A stretch of 7,181 nucleotides of DNA. It comes from Desulfobacterales bacterium. GTDB lineage: Bacteria; Desulfobacterota; Desulfobacteria; Desulfobacterales; UBA5852. Position numbers and translations under genes: made by a program. Below, one piece after another: positions 1 to 6,201 of the stretch (position 1 is its first letter; each line of letters opens with the position of its first letter). Under the pieces are notes generated by a model, which ran no database searches, was not told where the DNA came from, and was given only the letters and a program-made list of their open reading frames with translations. The stretch spans positions 1 to 7,181 of the forward strand of contig JASJBQ010000249.1 of the NCBI GenBank assembly GCA_030066455.1. Reading direction: 5' to 3'.

Positions 1-220
1 AGGTGTTCGCCCTCCGTGTCGTCTATCGCTGGCAAGTTCGGATTCAGCATGGTGCCAACCTAGTGCCTTTAGCTCCGGGTTGCAAACGCACCCCTTCCCG
101 CCGTCAGCCCTGGCGGCACGATCAGGGCCGGGGCGCGTGCCATGGGCGGGATCATGAAACGCCTCGCCCCCATGGAACGATATCGAGACCCGCGCGGCAG
201 CACACGGTGAGAATCAATTT

Positions 221-478
221 TCAGCGGGGAACGACCAACAGGATGACCACGAAGGGCGTAATACAGAACAGCACCAGCACGACCGCGATGGGGAACGCCC
301 TGGTCTTCAAATCATCAATTCGGGCTTCAATCACCCGGGCCGCTGCGATGCTCGGCCCCCGGCGGTTTTGGATGCGTGCTTTCTGAACCCAACCGGCAAA
401 CGCGAGTACCGCGGCGACGCCCGAGTAGAAGATCACCAGAATAAAGAAAAAGATGATCAGGCTGTAAAACGCTGCCAT
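221..478 (-). CDS. Small two-helix membrane protein of unknown function
   Basis: An 85-residue protein of no family I recognise. Two strongly hydrophobic segments are visible, about residues 4-30 (rich in Phe, Ile and Leu) and 61-83. They are joined by a basic linker (K33, R35, R39, R40, R48, R53, K58, R60). By the positive-inside rule this suggests an inner-membrane hairpin with its loop in the cytoplasm and both ends in the periplasm. I chose the ATG at 476-478 because an AGGTGG ribosome-binding sequence lies just before it. The frame also stays open to a TTG at 521-523, which would add 15 residues with no better signal. The gene lies 118 bases downstream of the acrylyl-CoA reductase gene on the same strand, so co-transcription is possible. 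The ORF is probably real because of its clean membrane topology and ribosome-binding site; its function is unknown. Confidence 0.6.
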   Translation of the reverse strand: MAAFYSLIIFFFILVIFYSGVAAVLAFAGWVQKARIQNRRGPSIAAARVIEARIDDLKTRAFPIAVVLVLFCITPFVVILLVVPR

Positions 479-520
479 ATGCCACCTGTCCCCGATGGCG
501 TAAATCCCTGCACTGAATCT

Positions 521-558
521 CAAGCGAAGGCGGCGCTTGTCCGGCGAAGCCTACGGAC
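521..558. repeat. Two adjacent perfect hairpins between the reductase and membrane-protein genes
   Basis: Two inverted repeats sit side by side. The first is CAAGCG (521-526), a 7-base loop, then CGCTTG (534-539). The second is a nested hairpin at 539-558: GTCC-GGC, a GAA loop, GCC, a TAC bulge, then GGAC. They fall in the 118-base gap downstream of the reductase stop codon. Neither is followed by a run of U in the minus-strand transcript, so they do not look like an intrinsic terminator. They might stabilise the upstream mRNA or be a small repeat. The pairing is seen directly; any role is inference. Confidence 0.35.
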
Positions 559-596
559 TTTCAGCAACGAAAACCGTCATCGGGCTGCAAACCCCA

Positions 597-1604
597 TCAT
601 TCACCCGTGATGTTGATGATCGTGCGTCCTTTGTGCTTGCCCTGAAGCATCAAATCGATCTTGGCATCCAGTTCGGAAAAAGGTGCCTCCGTCGTCAGTT
701 TTTCGAGCCAGTCGATCTTCCAGTCCGAAGCGATTTTCTCCCATATTTGGGTGCGTATCGGCATGGGGCAGTTCTGGGAGTCGATACCGACCAAAGTGAC
801 GCCCCGCAGGATAAAGGGAAAGACATTCAGCGGCAGGTCCGGCGAGGCGACATTCCCGCAGCAAGTTACCGTGCCGTTCGGGTTGACGGTTTTGATCGTG
901 GTGGCCAGGATCTCTCCGCCGACTGTGTCGATGGCGCCGGCCCAGCGGCTCCTGAGCATCGGCCGCCCGCTGGTGTCCGTGGCGTCTTCGATGCTGATGA
1001 CTTCCTTGGCCCCGATTTCCTTCAGGTAGTCGGATTCGTCCACGACCCCGTTGACCGCCACGACGTCGTAACCGCCCTTGGCCAGAATTGAGACCGCAAT
1101 ACTACCGACACCGCCCGTGGCACCGGAAACGAGAACATCGCCGTGTTCGGGCTGAACGCCGTTGTCGATCATCCGCCAGACGGACAGGGCGGCGGTAAAT
1201 CCGGCGGTTCCGTAAATCATGGCTTCACGCAGGCTTAGATTCTGCGGCAGGGGGACCACCCATCCTTCCGGAACGCGGATATACTCCCCATAGCCACCGG
1301 GCGTGTTCATTCCCAGATCATAGGAAGTGACGATGACTTCGTCGCCGGGCTTGAACGCCGGCGCTGTACTTTCAGCCACAACACCGGAAGCGTCGATGCC
1401 CGGCGTATGAGGATATTTGCGCGTCACGCCGCGGTTGCCAGTGGCCGATAATACATCCTTGTAGTTCAGCGAGGAGTAGTGAACCTTCACGGTGACCTCA
1501 CCGTCCGGAAGGTCAGCCAGGGTTCGGGTCTCAACGCCGCGCACGAAAGTCTTTTCCTCTGTTTCGTTGACAACGAGAGCTTTAAACGCCTTTGATTCTG
1601 TCAT
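597..1604 (-). CDS. acuI: AcuI/YhdH-type NADPH-dependent acrylyl-CoA reductase (medium-chain dehydrogenase/reductase)
   Basis: A cytoplasmic oxidoreductase of 335 residues, the normal length for the YhdH/AcuI branch of the medium-chain dehydrogenase/reductase superfamily. Members reduce acryloyl-CoA to propanoyl-CoA with NADPH, which detoxifies acrylate-derived intermediates (for example in DMSP or 3-hydroxypropionate metabolism). The N-terminal GroES-like catalytic domain carries the family signature YSSLNYKD (43-50), followed by YPHTPGID (64-71) and a GGYGEY turn (103-108). The Rossmann nucleotide-binding loop is SGATGGVGS (160-168). I do not see the structural zinc-binding Cys cluster of zinc alcohol dehydrogenases, as expected for this branch. 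The ATG at 1602-1604 is preceded by GGGAGA (minus-strand reading of 1611-1616) six bases away, which fixes the start. No acrylate or DMSP gene is adjacent, so a general housekeeping role like that of E. coli YhdH is as likely as DMSP catabolism. The family call is firm; the exact substrate is inferred. Confidence 0.92.
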   Translation of the reverse strand: MTESKAFKALVVNETEEKTFVRGVETRTLADLPDGEVTVKVHYSSLNYKDVLSATGNRGVTRKYPHTPGIDASGVVAESTAPAFKPGDEVIVTSYDLGMNTPGGYGEYIRVPEGWVVPLPQNLSLREAMIYGTAGFTAALSVWRMIDNGVQPEHGDVLVSGATGGVGSIAVSILAKGGYDVVAVNGVVDESDYLKEIGAKEVISIEDATDTSGRPMLRSRWAGAIDTVGGEILATTIKTVNPNGTVTCCGNVASPDLPLNVFPFILRGVTLVGIDSQNCPMPIRTQIWEKIASDWKIDWLEKLTTEAPFSELDAKIDLMLQGKHKGRTIINITGE

Positions 1605-2093
1605 CTTCGTTCTCCCATGGGCATCCGCAGCAGCGGGATGCGGTTTTGGGGTTCAATCCTCCAGGTCGCTATCACCTGCCGCAATTGGCGATCAAATCGC
1701 TGCCTGTACCGTAAATGCACGCTTTGGCGGCACGGGGTGGCGATCGCGAAGGCGGCATTCCTCGTTCAGCGTTGGCCTGCGGCGCGCTGCTGGGCTTTCG
1801 ACTTTCAGATTCATCCGCCCCGCTGCGTTAAAAATGTCTGCAAAGGCTCGGGGGCGGGGGCATTCCCAGCATGCTTCCGGGTGCCTGAATCTGGCATGAC
1901 GGGATAGATCTGTCAACGCAGGCTTTAGGCGTCGGTCGCGTTTGCGTCCCGGGCCTTTCAGACGAACATGTCTCGCAATCCGCAAAGATATGGGTTATAG
2001 GGGATGAGCGTCAGCAAGGGCCAATCCTGTTCTGTGGAAAAGCCATGCCCCGAATCGAATAATGCCGCCTTCAATCACACCGCCTGGAATCAT
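1605..2093. other. Gene-free stretch between two divergently transcribed genes
   Basis: About 490 bases lie between the reductase start and the preferred start of the exported protein. This stretch must hold the promoters of both genes, but I find no pair of -35 and -10 boxes good enough to call. Near its left end, GCATCC (1620-1625) and GGATGC (1635-1640) form a small inverted repeat in the reductase leader. A 97-codon minus-strand frame (1692-1985) exists, but it starts with TTG, has no ribosome-binding site, and is rich in Arg and Pro like a chance frame in GC-rich DNA. The plus-strand frame from an ATG at 2004 runs into the downstream gene and is treated as an unlikely N-terminal extension of it. 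No tRNA, terminator or clear repeat was seen. Confidence 0.5.
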
Positions 2094-2828
2094 ATGCGCA
2101 CCGCATCAAAAAACCGCAAGGCACTGAAGATCGTCAGCCTCGGCCTCGTGACGGTCATCCTGCAGGCTGTCATGGCTTTTTCGGCGGCGGCCGAGGAGAA
2201 ACCGCGCTTGAGCGAGGAGGAAATCGAGCAGCGCCTGATGTTCATCGAACAGCGTCTGAACGCAGGGCGCACCAGCGCGCGCTACTGGCAGTACGGTTGG
2301 AGTGGTTTTTTTGCCGCCAGCGCTGCCGTCCAGGGCTACATGGTCATTGAGTCGAATGACGGCGACAACCAGACAAAATACGCCGTGGGTGCTGCAAAAT
2401 CGGCTGCCGCTTTGGCCCTGATGCTCCTGCGGCCTCTTCCGGCCGTAAAGGGTGCCGCCCCCCTGCAGGCGATGCCGGACGGCACACCGGATGAAAAAGC
2501 GGCACGCTTGGAAGCCGCCGAAGACCTGCTGAAAACGAATGCCCGCCGTGCCCGGGAACGAAAATCGTGGTCACGCCATCTAGGGGCTGTCGCCGTCCAC
2601 CTGATCGGAAGCGGTACGATTGCCGCCGTCGGCGATTTCAAAGACGCCGTCCTTTCGAATGTCACCGGCATCGCTTTGAGCCAGATTCATATCTGGAGCC
2701 AGCCCCGTCGTGCCATTGACGATCTGGCCGACTATGAGCGCGACTTTCCGGCCTCACCCTCCCCCGAGGAACTCTCCTGGGAATTGACGCCCATTCGAGG
2801 CGGCCTGGGCGTCACCATCCACTTTTAG
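2094..2828 (+). CDS. Exported protein of unknown family with several hydrophobic segments
   Basis: A protein of 244 residues from the chosen start; I do not recognise the family. The ATG at 2094 puts a classical signal sequence at the N-terminus: a basic region (R, K, R, K), then a hydrophobic core of about 18 residues, then AFSAAA-EE, with likely cleavage near residue 33. The frame also opens at an ATG at 2004, which would bury that signal behind 30 polar residues, and its upstream purine run touches the ATG. I therefore prefer 2094, which has GGA five bases upstream. After the signal come an acidic, charged helix (residues 34-55), an aromatic-rich patch with YWQYGW, and three moderately hydrophobic stretches of about 20 residues each, with a charged Ala/Arg/Glu helix between the second and third. 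The protein ends in GVTIHF. It may be a periplasmic or inner-membrane protein. It converges on the DUF3750-like gene and overlaps its stop codon by 4 bases. Confidence 0.72.
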   Translation: MRTASKNRKALKIVSLGLVTVILQAVMAFSAAAEEKPRLSEEEIEQRLMFIEQRLNAGRTSARYWQYGWSGFFAASAAVQGYMVIESNDGDNQTKYAVGAAKSAAALALMLLRPLPAVKGAAPLQAMPDGTPDEKAARLEAAEDLLKTNARRARERKSWSRHLGAVAVHLIGSGTIAAVGDFKDAVLSNVTGIALSQIHIWSQPRRAIDDLADYERDFPASPSPEELSWELTPIRGGLGVTIHF

Positions 2829-3379
2829 TGGGCGTAGCCACTGCCGATGGCCGCAAAAGGCAGGTCCAGATCCAGTTCCGGCACCTGGCGGGCCACCCAG
2901 GCCACAAAGGTATTGCTGTTGGGGCCGGGAAAAGCCTTGTAGTTGTTTTTCCAGGGGTAATCACGGGCCGCACGATCGACGGCCGTAATCAGTCGGTCGA
3001 CACCTTCGCCCTGGTGCGCCCGGAGGAGCCGGGGCTTGGCGCCGTACCAGTGGCGGTCGGGCAAGTCCTGATAAATACGCATGACCGAACCACCGCCGTA
3101 CCCGCGCCAGCCAACCACATCGTAAATCGTGTACTCTGGTTCGCCGGTGCGTTTGACCGCAATCCAGGTGTGGATGGCGAACCAGCCCCGCCAACCCCAG
3201 GCATCCGCTCCGTAAACGTGTATCACTGCATCGCGGGTCAGCGCCGGATCCGGGGCAATCCCCGCCGACTCACGGCTCGCTGTGCGCCAGTCCTTGCCCG
3301 ATGTGCAACTGGATAGGGCGATAAATACCGCCAGGGTACCAAGCAGGATTCTTTGGGGACGGGAGCCTATGTGCCGCAT
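2825..3379 (-). CDS. DUF3750-family lipoprotein
   Basis: A predicted lipoprotein of 184 residues whose pattern I recognise as the uncharacterised DUF3750 family. The N-terminus has a basic start (MRHIGSRPQR), a hydrophobic core and the lipobox LSSC with the lipidated Cys at residue 25. Thr at position +2 favours the outer membrane if Lol rules apply. The domain follows: AIHTWIAVK (68-76), YDVVGWRGYGGG (86-97), DRHWYGAKPRLL (108-119), and the family hallmark PGPNSNTF (151-158) before a Leu/Pro-rich C-terminus. I chose the ATG at 3377-3379 because it gives the lipoprotein signal. The frame stays open to a TTG at 3440-3442 (205 residues), which would place the signal after 21 extra residues. Neither start has a good ribosome-binding site. 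The stop overlaps that of the convergent gene (TAA and TAG share bases), leaving no room for a terminator. Biochemical function is unknown; a hydrolase fold is possible. Confidence 0.85.
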   Translation of the reverse strand: MRHIGSRPQRILLGTLAVFIALSSCTSGKDWRTASRESAGIAPDPALTRDAVIHVYGADAWGWRGWFAIHTWIAVKRTGEPEYTIYDVVGWRGYGGGSVMRIYQDLPDRHWYGAKPRLLRAHQGEGVDRLITAVDRAARDYPWKNNYKAFPGPNSNTFVAWVARQVPELDLDLPFAAIGSGYAH

Positions 3380-3456
3380 TGCAGGCCAGCTGGATTTCAA
3401 GTTCTTCAAATCGCCACCAACATCACGAAGAGATGCAAGCAAAACAAACCAATGCC

Positions 3457-3485
3457 ATAATAATCACAATCGGCGGGTTGGCCAG
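3457..3485 (-). promoter_or_regulatory. Possible sigma70-type promoter of the DUF3750-like gene
   Basis: On the minus strand, TATTAT (3457-3462) is a 5-of-6 match to the -10 box. Seventeen bases upstream is TGGCCA (3480-3485), a 4-of-6 match to the -35 box. Transcription would begin near 3450, giving a leader of about 70 bases to the ATG at 3379, or about 8 bases to the alternative TTG at 3442. The spacing is ideal but the -35 box is weak. Confidence 0.35.
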
Positions 3486-3522
3486 TGGCGACCGCTTTTG
3501 ATCGGAAGGAACCGGATGTAAG

Positions 3523-3539
3523 GGGCGCTTGAGAAGCCC
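3523..3539 (-). terminator. Weak hairpin downstream of the zinc-finger gene
   Basis: In the minus-strand transcript, GGGCTT, a CTC loop and AAGCGCCC pair with one bulged G, about 20 bases past the zinc-finger stop codon. Only a short TTA follows rather than a T-run, so as an intrinsic terminator it is marginal. It is listed because of its position at the end of the gene run. Confidence 0.22.
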
Positions 3540-3557
3540 GGCCGCAGGTGAGCGCAG

Positions 3558-3914
3558 CTAAGATTGACCCTGATCGGCGGACGCTTCGGCACATGGAACG
3601 CAGAGGCCGGTTTCGGGCACAATCAACAGCCGCGCAAAAGGAATCGGCTCCTCGCACGCCGCGCACAGGCCGAATTCGGGATGGTCGAGCCGGGGCAGGA
3701 CGCGCTCGAGCCGGGCAAGGGTTTGGCGGGCTGTGGACAGGGCCGCAACATTGATGCTCTGGGCATTGATCGCCTCCATGCGCGTCAGCCGCCCGATGGC
3801 GTTGTCCGGCGAAACGGGCCGGGCAAGGGCTTCGAAAGCCTCGATATCCTTATGCAGAGACTGCATCTTGTCTTCAATGGCCGCTCGAAGTTGCCGCCGC
3901 TTATCTTCATCCAT
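3558..3914 (-). CDS. Short DksA/TraR-family C4 zinc-finger protein
   Basis: A 118-residue protein of the DksA/TraR family, whose members bind the secondary channel of RNA polymerase and alter promoter response, with or without ppGpp. The C-terminus has the four zinc cysteines C84, C87, C105 and C108, giving CxxC-x17-CxxC, the same spacing as E. coli DksA. The first 70 residues are helical and charged, as expected for the coiled coil, and the stretch SPDNAIGRLTRMEA (35-48) lies where the turn should be. D37 and A39 may correspond to the Asp and Ala of the DksA tip, but that alignment is inferred. The protein is shorter than canonical DksA (about 150), lacking the extra N-terminal region, so it is a paralogue and not the main dksA. 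The ATG lies inside the end of the upstream metallo-beta-lactamase-fold gene (8-base overlap, ATGGATGA), which points to translational coupling and a shared mRNA. The regulatory target is unknown. Confidence 0.9.
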   Translation of the reverse strand: MDEDKRRQLRAAIEDKMQSLHKDIEAFEALARPVSPDNAIGRLTRMEAINAQSINVAALSTARQTLARLERVLPRLDHPEFGLCAACEEPIPFARLLIVPETGLCVPCAEASADQGQS

Positions 3915-4737
3915 TAGATTCGATCCTTTTTGTGGGTCCCCAATGCGGAATGTTCAGGGTGGCGCCGTCGTCCGGCACGATGACTTTAACCTCGAGGCCG
4001 CGCGCGGCCAGTTCACGCTTGAGATCCGACCGACGCGTCGGGCAGTGGTTCAGCGCCTCGAGGTGGTTGGCCAGCACGCTGCCGGGGGCGTTGCGGACGA
4101 ACGTCAGGACCTCTTCGAGGGGCATCAGAATCGGTCCGCCCGCATCCAGACTGGCACTGCCGGCCGCCACCACGGAGACGGCCGGTTTCAGCTCCGCGAG
4201 GGCTTGGGCGACTTCCGGCGTGTAGACGGTGTCGCCACTGATATAAATCGAAGGTTCGTTCGGCAATCGGATGAAATATCCGACACCGTTGGCCATCAAA
4301 CGGTGAACCCATCCATGGCCATGCCGTGCGGGAACGGCCCGGATTTCACCTCCAAGAAAGCGCTGCGGGGCGCCGCAATCCAGGGCCACCGCGACATTCA
4401 GTCCGTAGCGGCGCAGATAGGCGGCATCCTTTCGAGGGCAGACCACGGGCGTGCGCCGTTCACGCAGGAAGCGCTCTCCGGCCGGATCGAGATGATCGGT
4501 GTGCTGCAGCGCCCTGATGCCGAAGGTTCGGCTGTGCGTGATCAGGCAGTGGGTCACCTTTTCCAGGACGGCACCGGCGCCGTCCGGCAGGTCGACCGTC
4601 GGGTTGCGGCGCGGCGCGTGGCGGAAACGGGCAAAGGCCGGGAGCGTACCCCGCGCCCCCAGCATGGGGTCGATCAGGAGATGATAATCTCCGCTTTCGA
4701 TGACAAACGTCGCATTGCGCAGGTGATGAATCTTCAC
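3907..4737 (-). CDS. Metallo-beta-lactamase-fold hydrolase (COG2220/UlaG-like)
   Basis: A 276-residue protein with the layout of the COG2220-type branch of the metallo-beta-lactamase superfamily, which holds diverse metal-dependent hydrolases. No signal peptide is visible, so it is probably cytoplasmic. It opens with MKIHHLRNATFVIESGDYHLLIDPML in pieces typical of this branch: RNATFVIES (7-15) and LLIDPML (20-26). Candidate metal ligands follow in order: H68 (ITHS), H79-T-D81-H82 (HTDHLD), H139 (ARHGHG), D169 (SGDT) and H225 (NHLEALNH). The usual HxHxDH has Leu77 where the first His should be; H68 may stand in, but it sits 11 residues before H79. The start is a GTG at 4735-4737, supported by the conserved N-terminus and by GGGAAACC just upstream. 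The gene lies 121 bases after the protease gene and overlaps the zinc-finger gene by 8 bases. The substrate cannot be told from sequence. Confidence 0.88.
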   Translation of the reverse strand: MKIHHLRNATFVIESGDYHLLIDPMLGARGTLPAFARFRHAPRRNPTVDLPDGAGAVLEKVTHCLITHSRTFGIRALQHTDHLDPAGERFLRERRTPVVCPRKDAAYLRRYGLNVAVALDCGAPQRFLGGEIRAVPARHGHGWVHRLMANGVGYFIRLPNEPSIYISGDTVYTPEVAQALAELKPAVSVVAAGSASLDAGGPILMPLEEVLTFVRNAPGSVLANHLEALNHCPTRRSDLKRELAARGLEVKVIVPDDGATLNIPHWGPTKRIESNG

Positions 4738-4858
4738 GCTGGTTTCCCAGGGGGGGTTTCCGGTTTGTCTTCGCCGCGCCGTGCCCGCCGCGAAGGGCGA
4801 TCCGCAAGGGGGCCGCGTCGCACGCCGCGATCGGAAGCGCTGCCGGACCTTGGCCCGG

Positions 4859-6166
4859 CTATCCGCCGACCGCGTTGGGGGGCTCTTTGCCCGACGCCTG
4901 CGGATCCGCCCAGCCCTTGGGCGGCAGCATCTCCTTGAGTTTATACGGCGGAATCACCGATGTCCCGCTGATGGTCCCGCGGGCCCAGCAGGCGGGTGCG
5001 AATTCAAATATCCGTTCCCTCCCGGGAGCGTTCAGCCAGACATAGGGCTGGCTTATATCGCGTGCCAGGGAATTCGGGCAGCGTTTCCGCAGTTCGCGGA
5101 ACTGGGCCGCGGTGAGAACGATGGAGGCATCGATGCGGCACTCCGTCGGACCGGCAACCTGATCGCGCCATCGGACAAAGGCGTCCTGCCGGGTCAACGG
5201 AGGCGCAAAGTCGAGTTCACCCAGGGCGTTGCGGAAGGCGATCGCGCCGGTGCGGAAGAAGACGTAATCGCGATGGCCGTCGTCGTCGATGTCGAGAACG
5301 GCTTTAAACGGATCGGCCGGGTGTGGGCACTCGACGATGCGGAACACGGCGGTTTCATCACCGCTGCTCAGCGGACTGTAGGGAAAACCGGCGACACGTC
5401 GGCCCTCCCGGTCCAAGGCGCTGTAAACCCGTGCATTGGCTGCCAGACTCAAGAGATTCACGACCCTGATCCTTCCGCGGTGGCGGACATCGGCGTTGCC
5501 ATAGGGCAGGATGACGGGCACGTTGAACCGCCCCAGGGCCTCGATATAGGCAAACTTGCGGGCGTCGTTGCGCAGTTTGACCGAATTGACGTCGATGGTC
5601 TCGAGCCATTCGACCGACGGAAAGCCTTTGAAGGCAATGTCGCGCAGCAGCTGGCGCAGCTCGCTGCGGTGGTCGAGGATGTTCTCCGGCCCGATAATGC
5701 GCCGGTATTCGAAGAGGCTGCTGATCTGGTCGTAGGTGTAGTTCGAGCCGGGGATGGCCGAAACCACCGCATCGACACACCCACCGTTGGCCAGGTCGTT
5801 CACCACCTGGGCCAGGCCTTTGCTCAGCGACGTGTTCAGCACGCGAATATCGAAGTCCTCGCGTCCCGCTCGCAGCAAACGGACCAGCATCTCGCCGTGG
5901 GAGGTCGCGATTTCAGGCACGAGGCGGATGCTCTGCTCGAAATTATCGATCAGGTAGATGCGGTAGGTTTTCCGGTCGCGGCAGCGACGGTCGGTCTGAC
6001 GGTTGCGAAACTGATCCGAAGCGATCATTTTCCAGGCTGATTTTTCGTCGACGCCGCCCTGCCCTTGCGCCCGTACCGCGCTGGCGAAACCCATCAACAC
6101 CAGGAGACAGCCTATCGCAGCGCCTTGGGCAAGCATCAGACTTATGGGGCGGTCGGGTTTGCACAT
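4859..6166 (-). CDS. Divergent exported subtilisin-like (S8) serine protease
   Basis: A 435-residue protein that I read as a remote subtilase. The N-terminus is a signal peptide: KPDR, a hydrophobic core (about 10-27), then SAVRA-QG with likely cleavage after residue 33. Catalytic-type motifs occur in subtilase order: Asp74 in IYLIDNF, His90 in SHGEML, oxyanion Asn224 in VILPYGNAD, and Ser403 in SGTSVIPP, which matches the SGTSxxxP signature. VDAVVSAIPGS (131-141) sits where the family has its substrate-binding strand. The Asp-His distance (16 residues) is about half that of subtilisin. Between Asn and Ser is a large region with DIDDDGHRD (292-300), resembling an FG-GAP/VCBS or EF-hand calcium loop. 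Six cysteines remain after signal removal, so disulfides are possible. The ATG at 6164-6166 has no ribosome-binding site, but a good promoter ends 6 bases upstream. Location is probably periplasmic or secreted. The ORF is firm; the protease assignment is by motif only and its activity is unproven. Confidence 0.78.
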   Translation of the reverse strand: MCKPDRPISLMLAQGAAIGCLLVLMGFASAVRAQGQGGVDEKSAWKMIASDQFRNRQTDRRCRDRKTYRIYLIDNFEQSIRLVPEIATSHGEMLVRLLRAGREDFDIRVLNTSLSKGLAQVVNDLANGGCVDAVVSAIPGSNYTYDQISSLFEYRRIIGPENILDHRSELRQLLRDIAFKGFPSVEWLETIDVNSVKLRNDARKFAYIEALGRFNVPVILPYGNADVRHRGRIRVVNLLSLAANARVYSALDREGRRVAGFPYSPLSSGDETAVFRIVECPHPADPFKAVLDIDDDGHRDYVFFRTGAIAFRNALGELDFAPPLTRQDAFVRWRDQVAGPTECRIDASIVLTAAQFRELRKRCPNSLARDISQPYVWLNAPGRERIFEFAPACWARGTISGTSVIPPYKLKEMLPPKGWADPQASGKEPPNAVGG

Positions 6167-6172
6167 GGCCAG

Positions 6173-6201
6173 ATTATGCCCCAGGAACGACGGGTTTTCA
6201 A
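6173..6201 (-). promoter_or_regulatory. Strong sigma70-type promoter of the protease gene, possibly giving a leaderless mRNA
   Basis: On the minus strand, TTGAAA (6196-6201, 5 of 6 to the -35 consensus) is separated by exactly 17 bases from CATAAT (6173-6178, 5 of 6 to the -10 consensus). An A/T-rich stretch (about 6202-6217) lies just upstream of the -35 box and could act as an UP element. Only six bases (CTGGCC) separate the -10 box from the ATG at 6166, so the usual start of transcription falls on the A of the start codon. The absence of a ribosome-binding site fits a leaderless message. If translation instead begins at the in-frame ATG at 6134-6136, the leader would be about 30 bases, but no Shine-Dalgarno sequence is seen there either. 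Confidence 0.6.

Noticed and set aside
1..63. Open frame entering from the left edge and ending at a TAG (61-63), possibly the end of an upstream plus-strand gene
   Set aside because: Only about 20 codons are visible, with no recognisable motif; two other frames are equally open here. There is nothing to support a call.
140..175. Inverted repeat CCATGGG ... CCCATGG downstream of the small membrane-protein gene
   Set aside because: The loop is 22 bases and no T-run follows on the minus strand, so it is not a convincing terminator. It is likely chance in GC-rich DNA.
537..1091. 184-codon plus-strand frame over the reductase
   Set aside because: It is antisense to a gene with full family signatures, with no ribosome-binding site or motif of its own.
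4741..4761. Seven-G run between two copies of GGTTTCC just upstream of the hydrolase start, as a phase-variation tract
   Set aside because: The run is short, lies outside the coding sequence, and the flanking repeat is only 7 bases. A length-variable switch is not supported.
3733..4938. 401-codon open frame on the plus strand
   Set aside because: It lies antisense to the hydrolase and zinc-finger genes, both of which carry clear family motifs. Its translation is Arg/Gly/Ala-rich with no recognisable fold.
4781..6040. 419-codon open frame on the plus strand
   Set aside because: It is antisense to the protease gene, which has a signal peptide, ordered catalytic motifs and a promoter. Long antisense frames are common in GC-rich coding DNA, and this one shows no domain pattern.
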